Made by a program: the position numbers and the translations under genes | The notes under the pieces: generated by a model | The model's input: only the letters and a program-made list of their open reading frames with translations | Databases searched by the model: none | What the model was told of the DNA's origin: nothing | Shown: positions 12,017 to 23,105 of the stretch, piece by piece | Position numbering within the stretch: the first letter of the stretch is position 1 | Layout: the number at the start of each line of letters is the position of its first letter | From: Haematococcus lacustris | Lineage: Eukaryota; Chlorophyta; Chlorophyceae; Chlamydomonadales; Haematococcaceae | Reading direction: 5' to 3' | Length of the DNA: 64,000 nt | NCBI GenBank assembly: GCA_030144725.1 | Contig: JASKMD010000012.1 | Location: forward strand, 2,713,748-2,777,747

Positions 12017-12250
12017 TGTGTGCCCCTCTTTGTTGAGCTGTCATTAGCTTACATCAGCGCATGTTTTGTCATGCCAACTCCACACAATTGCCCTCCGGGT
12101 CAGGCAATGATGTAGGTGGTAGGCGCTCATGTGCCATGTTCACTGGGTTTACTCCACACAGCCCATAAAACCGTTTGAGTCGGGCCACTAGTGGTCCCAA
12201 TTATGCCCGCTAGTGGCTGCTAGTGGCCACTACTGTCCGGCTCAAACGGC
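12017..12250 (+). repeat. Fanzor-element 3' tail with inverted-repeat end, copy A
   Basis: A conserved non-coding stretch follows the Fanzor stop and ends in a near-palindrome at about 12167-12249 (TTTGAGTCGGGCCACTAGTG ... CCACTACTGTCCGGCTCAAA). The same tail recurs at 24896, 27268 (-), 34618 and 37886 (-). Confidence 0.8.
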
Positions 12251-12384
12251 TACGAGCATGATGTTCGCATAGTTTACATTTTCAAAAAGCATAAGCACAT
12301 GCAAGCTGGTTTGAGCGTGGCTCTCCGCCCTATCGCTCTAGCCACATCCCTGCTGTCGCCCGCGTCTTGTCGGTCGCAACGCAA

Positions 12385-13351
12385 ATGGCTCCTATCCCAG
12401 CGTACACCGACATTGGAAAGGCAGTGGGCGATCTGTTCAAGGGCAGCAGCAAGGCCGGCGCGTTTCAGCTGGACCACAAAGTCACCTACTCCGGCGTCAC
12501 GTCCTCAGGCCTGAACGTCACCTTGACGGGGATCACTAAGGGCGAGCGGGTGGAGCCTACACTGAAGGCGGCATACGCCAAGAAGGGCTATAGCGCTGAC
12601 GTGACTTATGACGGTGCAGCCAAAGTTGCAATCAATACCAGCGTGGCGGACGTGCTGCTACCCGGCCTGAAGCTCAGCGGCAGCGTGACGCTGCCTAACC
12701 CAAACAGCGCGAAGGCCAGCATCGACTACAACTTCCCCTATCTCAGCACCAAAGCCACAATGACACTGACCAGCAAGCCGTTGGTGGATGTAGTAGCCTC
12801 TACCGGTTACAAGGACGTCGTCGTGGGGGTGGAGGCGGGCTTCGACACCGTCAAGAGCACGGTGCGTGTCACGCATGTTAGCCACGAACCGGCAGCTGCT
12901 TATTGTAGCAATGCTGCAACGACAAGCTTCCGCGATCAGGATAGTTGTAGATTCTGTTCCGAGTCAGAGTGCTGCTGATTGGGGGCTGCAGGTCAGCAAG
13001 TACAACCTCGCGGTGGGCTACCACGCCCCCGACTTCCAGATTGCGGCTTCAGTGCTCGACAAGCTTAGCACAGTGAAGGTGGGCTACGCCCACAATGTGA
13101 GCAGCTCCACCCGCGTGGGCGCGGAGGTGTTGCGCAAGCTGGTGTCCGGCGACACCAGCGTCATCCTGGGATACAGCAAGACTCTCAGCACAGGTGCACT
13201 CACCAAGCTCAAGATCGACAATTCTGGCCTCCTGACTGGGCTCTACGAGACCAAGCTCACGACAGGCGAGAAGGTTGGGGCTTCCTTCCAGTTGCACGCC
13301 ACAGACCTGAGCAAGCCTGTGAAGTATGGGTTTGCGGTTGACCTGGCATAG
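12385..13351 (+). CDS. VDAC: mitochondrial voltage-dependent anion channel (porin)
   Basis: Two exons, 12385-12861 and 12992-13351, give 278 residues, the usual VDAC length of about 275-285. The intron is GTGCGT...CTGCAG in phase 0. The product begins with the amphipathic helix region PAYTDIGKAVGDLFKG, continues with alternating beta strands (HKVTYSGVTSSGLNVTLTG, KASIDYNFPYLSTKATMTL, YNLAVGYHAPDF, VGYAHNVSSSTRVGAEV, ASFQLHATDL) and ends with the beta-signal-like KYGFAVDLA. VDAC forms the 19-strand barrel of the outer mitochondrial membrane and passes ATP, ADP and small anions. The ATG at 12385 fits the family N-terminus. The upstream in-frame codons 12367-12384 are probably 5' UTR. It is read in full with no frame damage. 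Confidence 0.95.
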
Positions 13352-13613
13352 TGCGGCAGTCAGCTTGGTGGCCTGGACAAAGCGTGTGACTGCTTCTAGT
13401 GCAAGGGTGCAGTGGCCATGGCAACTCACAAGCTGAGGGCTTGCCACCCCACATTGCAACATCCCTAGCTGCGTGCGCCGTACATGTGCCCGTGGCCTGT
13501 GTGGTTGTTGTTGAGGAGGCATCGCCTGCATTGTAAGGCGCCTGCCTTTTTGCTCGAGCTGGCACTGCCTCGCTGGGCAGCAGGCTGCCTGGACACTGTG
13601 GCCTGCATGGCAG

Positions 13614-13712
13614 CGACAGGAGGGGGGCAGCAGCAGCAGGGGGGCAGCAACAGCAGGGGGCCAGCAGCAGCAGGGGGGCAGCAACAGCAGGGGGGCAGCA
13701 GCAGAAGCCAGG
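13614..13712. repeat. CAGCAGCAGGGGGG minisatellite downstream of VDAC
   Basis: Imperfect tandem units of GGGGGGCAGCAGCAGCA with CAACAG variants, probably in the 3' untranslated region or just beyond it. Confidence 0.75.
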
Positions 13713-13739
13713 GCTCAACAGCCTTCAGCCGCTAGGGTG

Positions 13740-14377
13740 GCAATGGGGTTAGGAGCCATGGGCATGGCTGCAGATCAGACCAGCATGGCTGGGAGCATTA
13801 CCTGAAGCGCAGTAGCCTGCAGCCTGTTGCTTACATGTGGAACTGTGGGTCACTGAATACTTGCATTACGGCTATGTGTTGGCCTGGCACCCCAGCTGGG
13901 TGCTCTGCTGGTAACCACACCACGACTTGACGCAAAGAGAAAAACTTTCGAGTGGTTGAAGCTGCATATGAGTGAAAAACAGGCACCTGGTGTGGTCAAT
14001 CCAGGCCACCCTGTTTCACTTGTGCTGGCCGCTGTCCTGGGTCCATGGCGGAAAGCTCAGCTGTGGATACCAAAATCCCATCTCCCTCATCAAACCGTAG
14101 TTCGCGACGTCAGCGCCAAAGGCCATAGGGAGCAGGGCTGGCACAAAACGCAGGCTGCTTGCCACCAGGGTGCCTGCTTAGGATCCACGGTGAACATAAC
14201 ACCATGGCCTTGAGCTTGGCACCTCGGATATCTTGTCACAATCTTCCTTGAAGAGCAAACCCCTGCAATCCTCCGCGACACCACCTGACATGCGGAGGGT
14301 TGAAATTATGTATGCCCTGAATTATATATGGGCCTCAGGGCACGACTGTAAACGTTAACAAAACCTGATGTTTTTTT
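13740..14377. other. intergenic, no gene recognised
   Basis: No conserved coding segment. The end (about 14310-14350) shares TTATATATGGGCCT with the target site of the hAT element at 15738. Confidence 0.4.
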
Positions 14378-15135
14378 TTTGATGATGTGGCTTACACCGC
14401 TTAAGCCGTCAGCCGTTAGGCTGCTAGGCCGCCCTCCCCCTCTAGGGGTTCGGGATTTTCTGTAACGCACTTCAAAGCAAGGTGCACAAACAAAGGTGCA
14501 CATGGGCTCAACATGAAGTCATGCAAATTCTCATTATTGTTCTGTAAAGTCATGGCAAACTCCGGCTGCTCCCTGATGGAACTCGTGGCAGTGCACTCAA
14601 AGATGAAATGCATGGCGTCATCCACTACCCCCTCTGTGCATCTAGTGCATGTGCGATCAATGAAAGTTACCCCCTCAAACCGAGCCTTCTCCACCCCCAG
14701 ACCGCTGTTGCCTAACCTGAACCTAGTCAAGCTCGTGCGAACTTCTGTAGATAGCTGTCTGTTAAGCAGGTGTGGTGCCATGTGATTGATGCCAATGCCG
14801 TCCCCATGCTTGAACCATGCAGCATACGAACATCTCTCCCGATGCACCGTCTCAGGCAATCTAGGGTCTCCCTCAAACCCAACCCAACGCCTCCCCCACC
14901 TCTCGAGCCACTTCACTTCCATAGCCTTGGTGCCTAGGACCATGTCCGGGCTCAAGGTGAACTCACCCCCCATCACCTCTCTGGCGGCAAGCTGGAACTG
15001 AGCACTCCAGCTGGCCTGGCACCTCCTGCCTAACTCCACATCTGCCTTGATGACCCTCATTAGCAGGTCACTGTGGGATAGTTTGGCAGTGTTCCAGAAC
15101 TTGCACGCAGCCCTAAGCCAGTAAAGTTTATGTTT
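14378..15135 (-). mobile_element. LINE retrotransposon, 5'-truncated copy A
   Basis: The minus strand carries the 3' end of a LINE ORF (14416-15159), open to its stop and about 247 codons long. It lacks the reverse transcriptase domain, which is present in copy B. The shared part begins LYWLRAACKFWN and includes a C-terminal zinc-knuckle-like motif, CTRC then H-x4-C (MHFIFEC). The 3' tail is the conserved GGCGG ... GTGTAAGCCAC sequence followed by CATCATC and about ten A residues. It differs from copy B by only a few residues, suggesting recent insertion. Confidence 0.85.
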
Positions 15136-15729
15136 GGGCCTGTTAACGTGGGTCAACAAATCGTTAACGTAACGTTAACACCTTGAGCCTAACACCCTGA
15201 CGACCCGGAGTGCGATGGGGGTTTACTAGAAGTCTATACACGAATATACAACAAAGAACGCTCCCGACATCTACAGAGCCAGCAATGGGCTTCGTTGACA
15301 ACAACGTTGGGGTAACCGTGGGCTAGTATGAGCTGAGAGGTAGTGGTGCGCCGGCGTGCAAGCCTCTGAGCCGCTAAGCAAGCCGCTGAGCAAGCCGCGC
15401 AGTAGGGTTAGGTTAATAGCGACCGTGTTAGGTTAATATTACATTAACTTTGTTAACAAGATGAAAACATTAACAAAAACATTAACACAGCCGCCCGGCC
15501 GCGTTCTGCACTCGTTCTTGCCTTGATAAATGGCGAAGCAGCTCCTGATTGCGATGCTGACCCCGACGGGGCCAACAATGCAGTTCTACCGCGAAGATAC
15601 TTTTGTCGTTGCAGAGCTACAGCGCTCGGCTGGTGTTTCACTACGACGTTACTCTGCTGGGAGCAGGCTAGATAAGAAAGGCTAGCTGTGGCTTTGAGGG
15701 TCAAATTCCTGATATGGTGTTATATATGG
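15136..15729. repeat. GTTAAC/GTTAAT-rich unclassified repeat DNA
   Basis: Repeated GTTAACG, GGTTAAT and ACATTAAC motifs occur at 15155-15180 and 15400-15480. They resemble the sequence left of LINE copy A (about 14350), so the LINE may have split an older repeat. I could not find its ends. Confidence 0.4.
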
Positions 15730-15737
15730 GCCTATAT

Positions 15738-15984
15738 CAGGGCTGTGAAGACGACTAGACGAAAAGACTAGACTGTAAACGAACAGACGAAAGACGGATT
15801 GTCTACTCGTCTATAGACGACAACCGAACCGTCTGCTCCAACATTTTGATGAGCCATTTGATGAGCCTGGCGGATCCATCGCATTGTACAACGCTCAGAC
15901 ATGGGCCGCAAGCAGTCACAGGGACGGCCACTGGTCAAATGATGTTTTCTTTTCAAATGCAGACGACGTCTTGTCACAGCCCTA
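15738..15984. mobile_element. miniature hAT-type element, 247 bp
   Basis: The termini are CAGGGCTGTGAAGACG and, inverted, TAGGGCTGTGACAAGACG. An exact 8-bp target duplication, GCCTATAT, lies at 15730-15737 and 15985-15992. The interior is rich in AGACGA and TAGACGA motifs in both orientations. No coding capacity. Confidence 0.88.
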
Positions 15985-16058
15985 GCCTATATATGCTCCT
16001 CCCAATCGTGCTGAGCTCCTTAGTGCCCAGATTGCCTACATTGCCCACATTGCAACCT

Positions 16059-18088
16059 CTTATGTAGTGCGTGGTGAGGCTTAGTTCACCGCAGAAGTTC
16101 ACCACTTCACTTAATTCACCACTTCACTCTGTCCCTGCCCCTGTCACAACACATCCACCTGCCTATGAGCTGCCCCAGCTTGACAACATCACATCCATTG
16201 TTCAAGCACAACTACGAGAGCTCAACAATGACACAGCACGGAGCATGGATGGACTCCCAGCCCCCTTTATCAAGCACGCCGGCACAGTTGAGGAGGGTGT
16301 TCCCACATACTTGTTGCTCCCTCTGCTTGCCACATGGTGTCACAGCATGATGCGCACTGGGCGGCTTGGAAGGTAGCTAGAATCAGCCCCCTCTTCAAGG
16401 ACACAGACCCCACAGACCCCAACAAGTACAGAATGCTTGCTGTGAGTCGTGTGTTGTACCGCCTGTATGCTAACGTCTTGCGACACGTGCTGAGTGCCTG
16501 GTGCATGACACACAAAGTGCTGCCAGCTGAGCAGTTTGGGTTCATCCCGGGACGCAGCACCATGCAACCCATGTTCATTCTGCGCCATCTTGTCCACGCT
16601 CAAAAGGCTAGCGCAGATGCCAAGCACCGCAAGCTTTTCACTGCCTTCATTGACTCCAAACAGGCCTATGACCACATACCTCGACAACAATTGTGGGAGC
16701 ACTTGCGGATTGGGGTCAAGCTGCCACAGCCCTTCCTTGCCTGCCTAGAGGGTCTGTATAGGGATGATAGCTATGTGCTGATAGATGGCCCCCACCGCAC
16801 CCCCCCAGTGACTCCGGACCAAGGTGTCAAGCAAGGCTGCCCCATCAGCCCACTCCTGTTTGCTCTCTATGTTCACGACATTAGAAAGGAGTTCCTGGGT
16901 CCTGTTGATGCTGTGAGGGTGCAAGGCACACCTGTCACCCACTTCATGTATGCTGATGACCTGACCCTGGTGAGCACTTCGCCCCACGGGCTGCAGCGGC
17001 TGGTCTGCCAGCTACAAGGCTTTGCTGTCCAGAAACACCTTACAGTCAATGTGGGCAAGTCAAAGGTGATGGTCCTGCCTGATGAGATCCTGCCTGTGGT
17101 GAGAGAGTTCAAGTACTTAGGCATGCACTTCAATCCCAGCGCCACCCCTGCTTTTGCTGCCACTCATATGAGGGCTGGCATGTTTCTTCGCCATGCGCCA
17201 GGCGTGCAAGCGTGCTAGAGAGTATGGGGTCCTGCAGATTCCTTATGTCCTGTGTCACCTCATCAGAGCGTTCGTGCTCCCCTTAGGGCTGTATGGCAGC
17301 CAGGTATGGGGCACTGCCTTCCTTGGGCACGGTATGCAGCTCTCCAACCCAGAGCAAACACGCATGCTCAGCTTTCTTAGGTTTGTTGCCAGGGTACGTA
17401 GCTCAGTGTCCGGCTTGATGGTGCTGCATGAGTTGGGGCAGCTGCCCCTCCAGCTTTACTGGCTTAGGGCTGCGTGCAAGTTCTGGAACACTGCCAAACT
17501 ATCCCACAGTGACCTGCTAATGAGGGTCATCAAGGCAGATGTGGAGTTAGGCAGGAGGTGCCAGGCCAGCTGGAGTGCTCAGTTCCAGCTTGCCGCTAGA
17601 GAGCTGATGGGGGGTGAGTTCACCTTGAGCCCGGACATGGTCCTAGGCACCAAGGCTATAGAAGTCAAGTGGCTTGAGAGGTGGGGGAGGCGTTGGGTTG
17701 GGTTTGAGGGAGACCCTAGACTGCCTGAGACGGTGCATCGGGAGAGATGCTCGTATGCTGCGCGGTTCAAGCATAGGGACGGCATTGGCATCAATCACAT
17801 GGCACCACACCTGTTGAACAGACAGCTATCTACAGAAGTTCGCACGAGCTTGACTAGGTTCAGGTTAGGCAACAGCGGTTTGGGGGTGGAGAAGGCTCGG
17901 TTCGAGGGGGTAACTTTCATTGATCGCACATGCACAAGATGCACAGAGGGGGTAGTGGATGACGCCATCCCGAACCCCTAGAGGGGGAGGGCGGCCAAGC
18001 AGCCTAACGGGTGACGGCTTAAGCGGTGTAAGCCACCTATCTATCTATCTTATGTAGCGCGTGGTGAGGCTTAGTTCACCGCAGAAGT
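16059..18088 (+). mobile_element. LINE retrotransposon copy B with 40-bp target duplication
   Basis: The LINE body is 16099-18048. It is flanked by direct repeats at 16059-16098 and 18049-18088 (40 bp, one mismatch: TATGTAGTGC versus TATGTAGCGC). The body is 5'-truncated, so only reverse-transcriptase and C-terminal sequence remain. Its 3' end carries CTATCTATCTAT after the conserved GTGTAAGCCAC tail. Related copies are at 14378 (-) and 29788. Confidence 0.88.
16165..17981 (+). pseudogene. LINE reverse transcriptase, broken
   Basis: The reverse-transcriptase domain is clear: WKVARISPLFKD, LPAEQFGFIPGRSTMQP, AFIDSKQAYDHIP (motif A), VKQGCPISPLLFALYV (motif B) and FMYADDLTLVST (motif C, catalytic YADD). 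The frame changes near 16375, between RTGRL and WKVARI, and again near 17195, between AGMFL and MRQACKRAREYG. Near 17968 the C-terminal coding sequence jumps from VVDDA straight to the last codons, losing the H-x4-C half of the zinc knuckle that copy A keeps. The copy is therefore dead in cis. The clade is not assigned. Confidence 0.88.
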
Positions 18089-18784
18089 GATGTTACGTCC
18101 TTGCTCAGATGTAATGATAGTAGTGCCATGCTCCATGCGCAGATGTAATGATGTATAGTATAATGTTTGCTACCGCCCATTGCTACCGCCCATGCCGCGT
18201 GCTACGCCCAGCTGCTACCGACTGCTGACCTTGTTACCCTTGGCTGCTGCCCTTCCGTGTGGCATACTGCCCCTCATTGCCTAGGTGCATGTGGCTTCTG
18301 CAGGACGCGTTGTGTAGCTATAGCTGCCGCCCATGCCTCAACATTCTTAACCCTAGCTGCCCGACCTACTCCCTGGTGTTTTGCTCGACGCTCAATCGCC
18401 CTGGGCAGACTGCTCCAAACTGCCGTATTGCCCTCGCCAATGTTGTCGCCAATCGCGCGTTTTGTGCAGATTGTTACAACTGGACGAAGTATGTTTTTAT
18501 TTGTGTGGCAGGGTTAGCGCAATGCGTCGTAATTTGTAGGGTGCTGGTCGGTTGAGTTCAGTGTGGTGCACGTTTTATGTCTTTCCTGTAAAAGCTGTAA
18601 TTGTGGTAATCGACCCCGTAATAGCCCTCTCACGTCCCGACGTCTGTATAACGTCAACTTTACGACTATATAACGATGTGTGATTTTCTCGTAATGGAAA
18701 GGGATGACTATATAACGATTTGTGATTTTCTCGTAATGGAAAGGGATGATAATAGAATGATGTATATGGTATCATAATAGATGT
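18089..18784. repeat. A/T-rich intergenic DNA with a 40-bp duplication
   Basis: No gene recognised. A unit of about 40 bp containing TTTTCTCGTAATGGAAAGGG is present twice in tandem at about 18652-18748. Confidence 0.6.
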
Positions 18785-19727
18785 CATTATACCGTACTAT
18801 CCCTTTTGATTCCCGAGGCCTCGGAAACTATAATTAAAATATTATTCCCGAGCCATATTTTGTATTGTTTCAAGTTCCCCGATGGCCAAAGTACGTCGAA
18901 AGTTAGTTTTGAGAACGTCTTCGTGCATAGAAATAATCAAGCCTCCCACCCCAATTATCTCGCATCAAAATCATATGATCGACATTGTCGACTGTTTCTC
19001 TTCTAATGGCCTTAACAACTGACCACGTCACATGGGGCACTAAACCTCGCTTATAAAGTGGTGGTCCTCCTGCTGCTGCTGGCAGTGGCGGCATATCTCA
19101 TGATCTGCCATGCTGCTGCCTTGGCAAGAGCAAGAACCCCGCCTTGGCCGGCTGCCCGTGTGTGAGCGGCCGCCTCCCCCCTCGACATGGTTGCCACCCT
19201 TGCCTGTCCTGTGACCCCAGCCTTTGCCCCAGCCTGGCCCACCTCCCTCGACCTTGCCCGGGGCAAAGCAGCCACCCTAGTTGCCACCCCAGCCTGGCCC
19301 ACCTCCCCCTTGCAGGGTGGACTGAATCCTAGCAGGATGCCACCAATCTCATGCGCCTTGCCGGTGCGTGCGAGAGCAGGAGGTGTGCTGGGCGATGCGG
19401 CAAGATTAAGGCGTGGAGGAGGCCCAAAGTTAGTAGTCCCAAGTAGTCGCTTCTCAATCATTGCCGCTTGACGATCAAGAGACATTTGGAAGCGTTTTTC
19501 ATTGTGCATAAGGAGCTCGCGGTGCAGATTATCAGCTGCGTCGGCGGCGCTGATACCCCGGACCACAAACTGGTCCATTGCTGGCTCTTTCGTCAAGGTC
19601 AACTAATTGTTTGACTACTTCCCGAAAGACCAAAAAAATACATTGTTTAATCATTCCCGGTTTCCCGAAGGACAAAAAACGATTCGGGATAGGGAATCAG
19701 AAGGGAGAGTACGGTATATAATGAAAA
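18785..19727 (-). mobile_element. inverted-repeat DNA element of unknown class
   Basis: The left end reads TCATTATACCGTACTATCCC, then TTTTGATTCCC. The right end, inverted, reads TCATTATATACCGTACTCTC, then CCTTCTGATTCCC. The base composition is lower in G+C than the neighbours. I could not define a clean target duplication; TA is possible. It contains ORFs on the minus strand. Confidence 0.55.
18903..19602 (-). CDS. unknown protein inside inverted-repeat element
   Basis: The minus-strand frame 19602-19051 opens MTLTKEPAMDQFVVRGISAA and includes a charged helical segment (MHNEKRFQMSLDRQAAMIEK). A second frame, 19094-18903, includes VTWSVVKAIRRETVDNVDHM. They may be exons or frameshifted halves of one protein. 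I do not recognise the family. The position between inverted repeats suggests an element-encoded protein or an internally deleted transposase. Confidence 0.35.
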
Positions 19728-20021
19728 ATACCGCTCCCTAATGAAATGCCAATACAGGGGTCGTTTTGCGCTATGACATGGCCTATGACCTTTCACCTGC
19801 GGTTTTGCATATTTCAGCGAACTTTTTACCAATGTTTTCACCTGAGCGATGTTTTGAAGCAAGGTCGAGCTATAAATCTGAGGGTGTGAACTTGTCACTG
19901 CCATGTCACTTTGAGCTATCAGGCTCTTATATAAAAAGTCAGACAGTACACTCAAGCCATGGGTTATCATACCTTCTGGGACGGTTCACACTGGCAGCAC
20001 TCAATTCAATCACACCTCGCT

Positions 20022-23000
20022 TCAATCCATGTTCTCGCTGCCTCCCTCCTCCTCCTCGCTACCCTCGAACCCATGCTCCTCAGACATGCCCCGCACCAGG
20101 CTGCTCAGCAGGCCCCCTAGCGGCCCCGCCCCTGGCCCCGACCGGACCTTGAGGAACACGGCCTCAATCCTGACCATCAGCTCGTCAAACCCAGGGTCAA
20201 GGTCCAGCAGCACCTGGTACCGGTCCCTCAACAACCGCACCAGCGGCAGGGACTGGCGCTGCAGCGCCTGAGAGCATGGCATGACCAGACTACCACCGTC
20301 ATCCTCATCCTCATCCTCATCATCACCATCACCATCATCGTCGCTTGGTATCAAGCATGAGGCTTAGAAGGTGGTATATGGTTCGCCACCGTCACAAAGT
20401 ATGTTGTGACATCATCACCATCATCGTCATCATTGCATGGCAACTAATGAATTGACATCTATGTGACAAACAAGCTGGTGGCTGCAGTAGCTGGGATGAT
20501 GGGGAGGTAGGTGGGGCTATCACCCATGTGCATTAGTCACCCATGTCACACATGCGTCCACACACCTACATCACACCAGCATCACAATGCCCCTGCGACA
20601 CACACCTGGATGAGCATATGCAGGAAGTTGACCAGGGGCAACCGTGCTGGGCCATCGCCAGCTGGGTCCAGGGCGAGCAGGAGCTGGTGTGCGTGGTGTA
20701 GCTGCCGGGCAGTGGTGCCCTGACGGGCTGCGGCCAGGCACTGTGGCAGGCAAGGCGGCTAGCCGGTCATTGGGGGGAGGTGGCTTTGTAAGTTACATGG
20801 GCTGCACAGCACAGCAGTGTTGTGTGTGGTGGTACTGCCTTTTGATGGCGGTGCAGTGAGCGCTGCTTGTGGGGGATAGGGAAGGGGGAGGGTTAGGTGG
20901 GAGGGGGGGCGGGAGGGGGGCCTGAGTGGGAGGGGTCAGGTAGAGGGTGGGAGAGGGTTCAGGTAGGTGGTGGGGTGGTGGGGCAGGGGCCTGGCCAGTG
21001 AAGGGCCGGGCAGGCAGCACTCACCTGCAGCACTGCCCGAGTGATGAACAGGTCACGCTCTTGGGTAGGTGCAGCAGCCATGCAGCCCTGCAGCACTGCA
21101 TAGTCAGGAGATGCCAGGCTGGCTGCAGGGCCAACACAGCCTCACAAACCAGCAGCACAAGTCACCTGCCCTCACCCGCCCTCACCCGCCCTCACCACCC
21201 ACACAGTGCATGATGGCACATGGCACACAGCACAGGGGACAGCTCAGGCTGATGAGAGCATACAAGGGCAGCTCGGGCCCTTTTGTCGACAGCGGCAGCT
21301 GCATGGCATGTGGAGCTCCTTGGCCTCAGACTGGCTCATCTTGCCCTCATGCCTGGCCCACCCCTGCCTGGCCCACCAACCAACTCCATTTGCCAGGCCT
21401 CTGCCTGAACCCCACACAGCCATGACCCCACTCCCCAAGAGCACCACTGCTCGCTCACTGCCCATGCCTCCATGCAGCTCCAGCACCTGCTCCAGCAGCA
21501 TGGTGGTGCTGCTGGTGGTGCTGGTGGTGCTGCTGCTGCCTGACCTGTGGCATAGCCCCGGGCGTCCTCCCCCCTGGAGAAATGCAGGGCCACCCTAGCC
21601 AGCTGCTGCTCCCCACAATGCCGCCACAACAGGCTGGCAAAGGCGTCGTGCAACACGGCCGCCCCTGGCCGGGTCTTGGACCTGAACGGGGCAGGGGCAG
21701 GCAGCAGGGGCAGGCAGCAGGGGCAGGGGCTGCGCGGGCTGGTGTGTGTGGGCTGGTGCGTGCAAGGACCCATTGCCAGGTTAGGAAGCGGGCTGTTGGC
21801 CCTCCTGTCCCACCTGTTGGCCCACTTCACAGCAGCAGTGATGAAGCGCACATACTCCTTCAACGCACTGCCGGCATCAGGGGCTACGCCGCCACTGGCA
21901 GTAGTGCCGCTGGCTGACGTGCCGGGGTCGGCAGCTGCAGCTGAGCTAGCGCTGGAGCCACGCGGGGTGCTGCTGTCAGGGAGGGGTGGGAGCGCCTGGA
22001 TGATGTCCAGCAGGGGCTGCAGCGCCTCCGGGGCTGCAGGTGGGCAGGGCAGGGTACGGCGGATGGGTTAGGGGTACTTTATCCTAATCCTAACCCTAAC
22101 CCAACCGTAACGCAACCCTGACCCTTACCCTAACCCAGGCTGGGGAAGACAGGGTGATCACCTCAGATCATGAGGGCACTCAGACAGGGGTTCAGCCGCA
22201 TGCTCAGCAAGCGAGGCTGCCTGCCCTGACCGCGTCAGAAGCTCCATCAGGCCGCCCACCCCAACCTCAGCTGCTGCAGAACCCACGCACCCTCCCCGCC
22301 AGCAATGTTGCCCTCCTGAACTTGGCTATAGTCAAGTCAGGCATGGCCCTGCCATGCCATGCCACCCTGATGCCTCCTGCACCTCCACCCCTGCCGGCCC
22401 GCAGGCCCTGCCGCCCCAGCGCTCGCTGCCCTCAAGGCCCCATCGCCCTGCTGCCCCACTGCCATGCTGGCCTGCTGCCCCGCTGGCCTGCTGGTGTTAA
22501 CTCACTGGCTGGGAGCGCATCCAGAGTGAAGGCCTCCACCAGCAGCAGCCCCAGCTCAATGCCACACGTCACCTGCCCGGCCTGCAGCTGCTGCACCGCA
22601 CCGTCCTGCAGGGCGACAGCCGCACAGGCAGCTGGCTAGGCCTGGCTCATGCGCAGCCAGCAAAGAGGTCAGCCAGCAGGGCGGCACACACAGAGCGGGG
22701 AGGGAGGGCCCTGGAGCTGAGTTGCTTGAGCCCAATCCTCGCAGGGACGTCACAGGGGCCTGGGCTATGCATCAAGGGTGACGGCAGGGCGGGGCCATGC
22801 CTGACTTGACTACAGCGAGGTGAAGGAGGGCGAGGGCCTGACTTGGTAGGCTGGTGGGGTGTGCACAAACGGGGTTGGCTTGGAATGGGCTGGGCAGCGC
22901 TATGTACCAGCAGGGCCAGCAGGGCTTTGCTATGCATCGAGTCGGTCTGGCCAGCAGTGTGATGGGCACCCACTTTGAGGATGCTGTAGCTGTCGGCGAG

Positions 23001-23105
23001 CTGCTTGCGGGAGCGGTGCCTGTGGTAGGCTGCCTTGTACATTTGCTGCGCCTCATAGTATGCACCGGCTGCGACCGTGCCACGAATGCGCTCCGCTGCC
23101 TGCAT
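20022..23105 (-). CDS. GET4: GET4 (TRC35), tail-anchored protein insertion factor
   Basis: The exons, in transcript order, are 23105-22974, 22605-22506, 22033-21814, 21681-21545, one or two unresolved exons (about 21500-21455 and 21082-21025), 20740-20606 and 20267-20022. Resolved junctions keep phase. Family landmarks are AAGAYYEAQQMYKAAYHR, LQAGQVTCGIELGLLLVEAF, YVRFITAAVKWANR, LARVALHFSRGEDARGYA, ERDLFITRAVLQ, PLVNFLHMLIQ and ALQRQSLPLVRLLRDRYQ. GET4 is an all-helical cytosolic solenoid that bridges GET5/BAG6 and GET3 so that tail-anchored proteins reach the ER. The C-terminus carries an acidic tail (GSEEEEGG). A few N-terminal residues before 23105 may lie in another exon, since CATGCAG precedes the reading frame. 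Confidence 0.85.
22076..22137. repeat. degenerate CCTAAC repeat
   Basis: Several imperfect CCCTAACC units lie in the GET4 intron between 22034 and 22505. Confidence 0.7.

Noticed and set aside
17579..17794. Minus-strand ORFs inside LINE copy B
   Set aside because: They are shadows of the reverse-transcriptase reading frame; the same shadow appears in copy A on the other strand.
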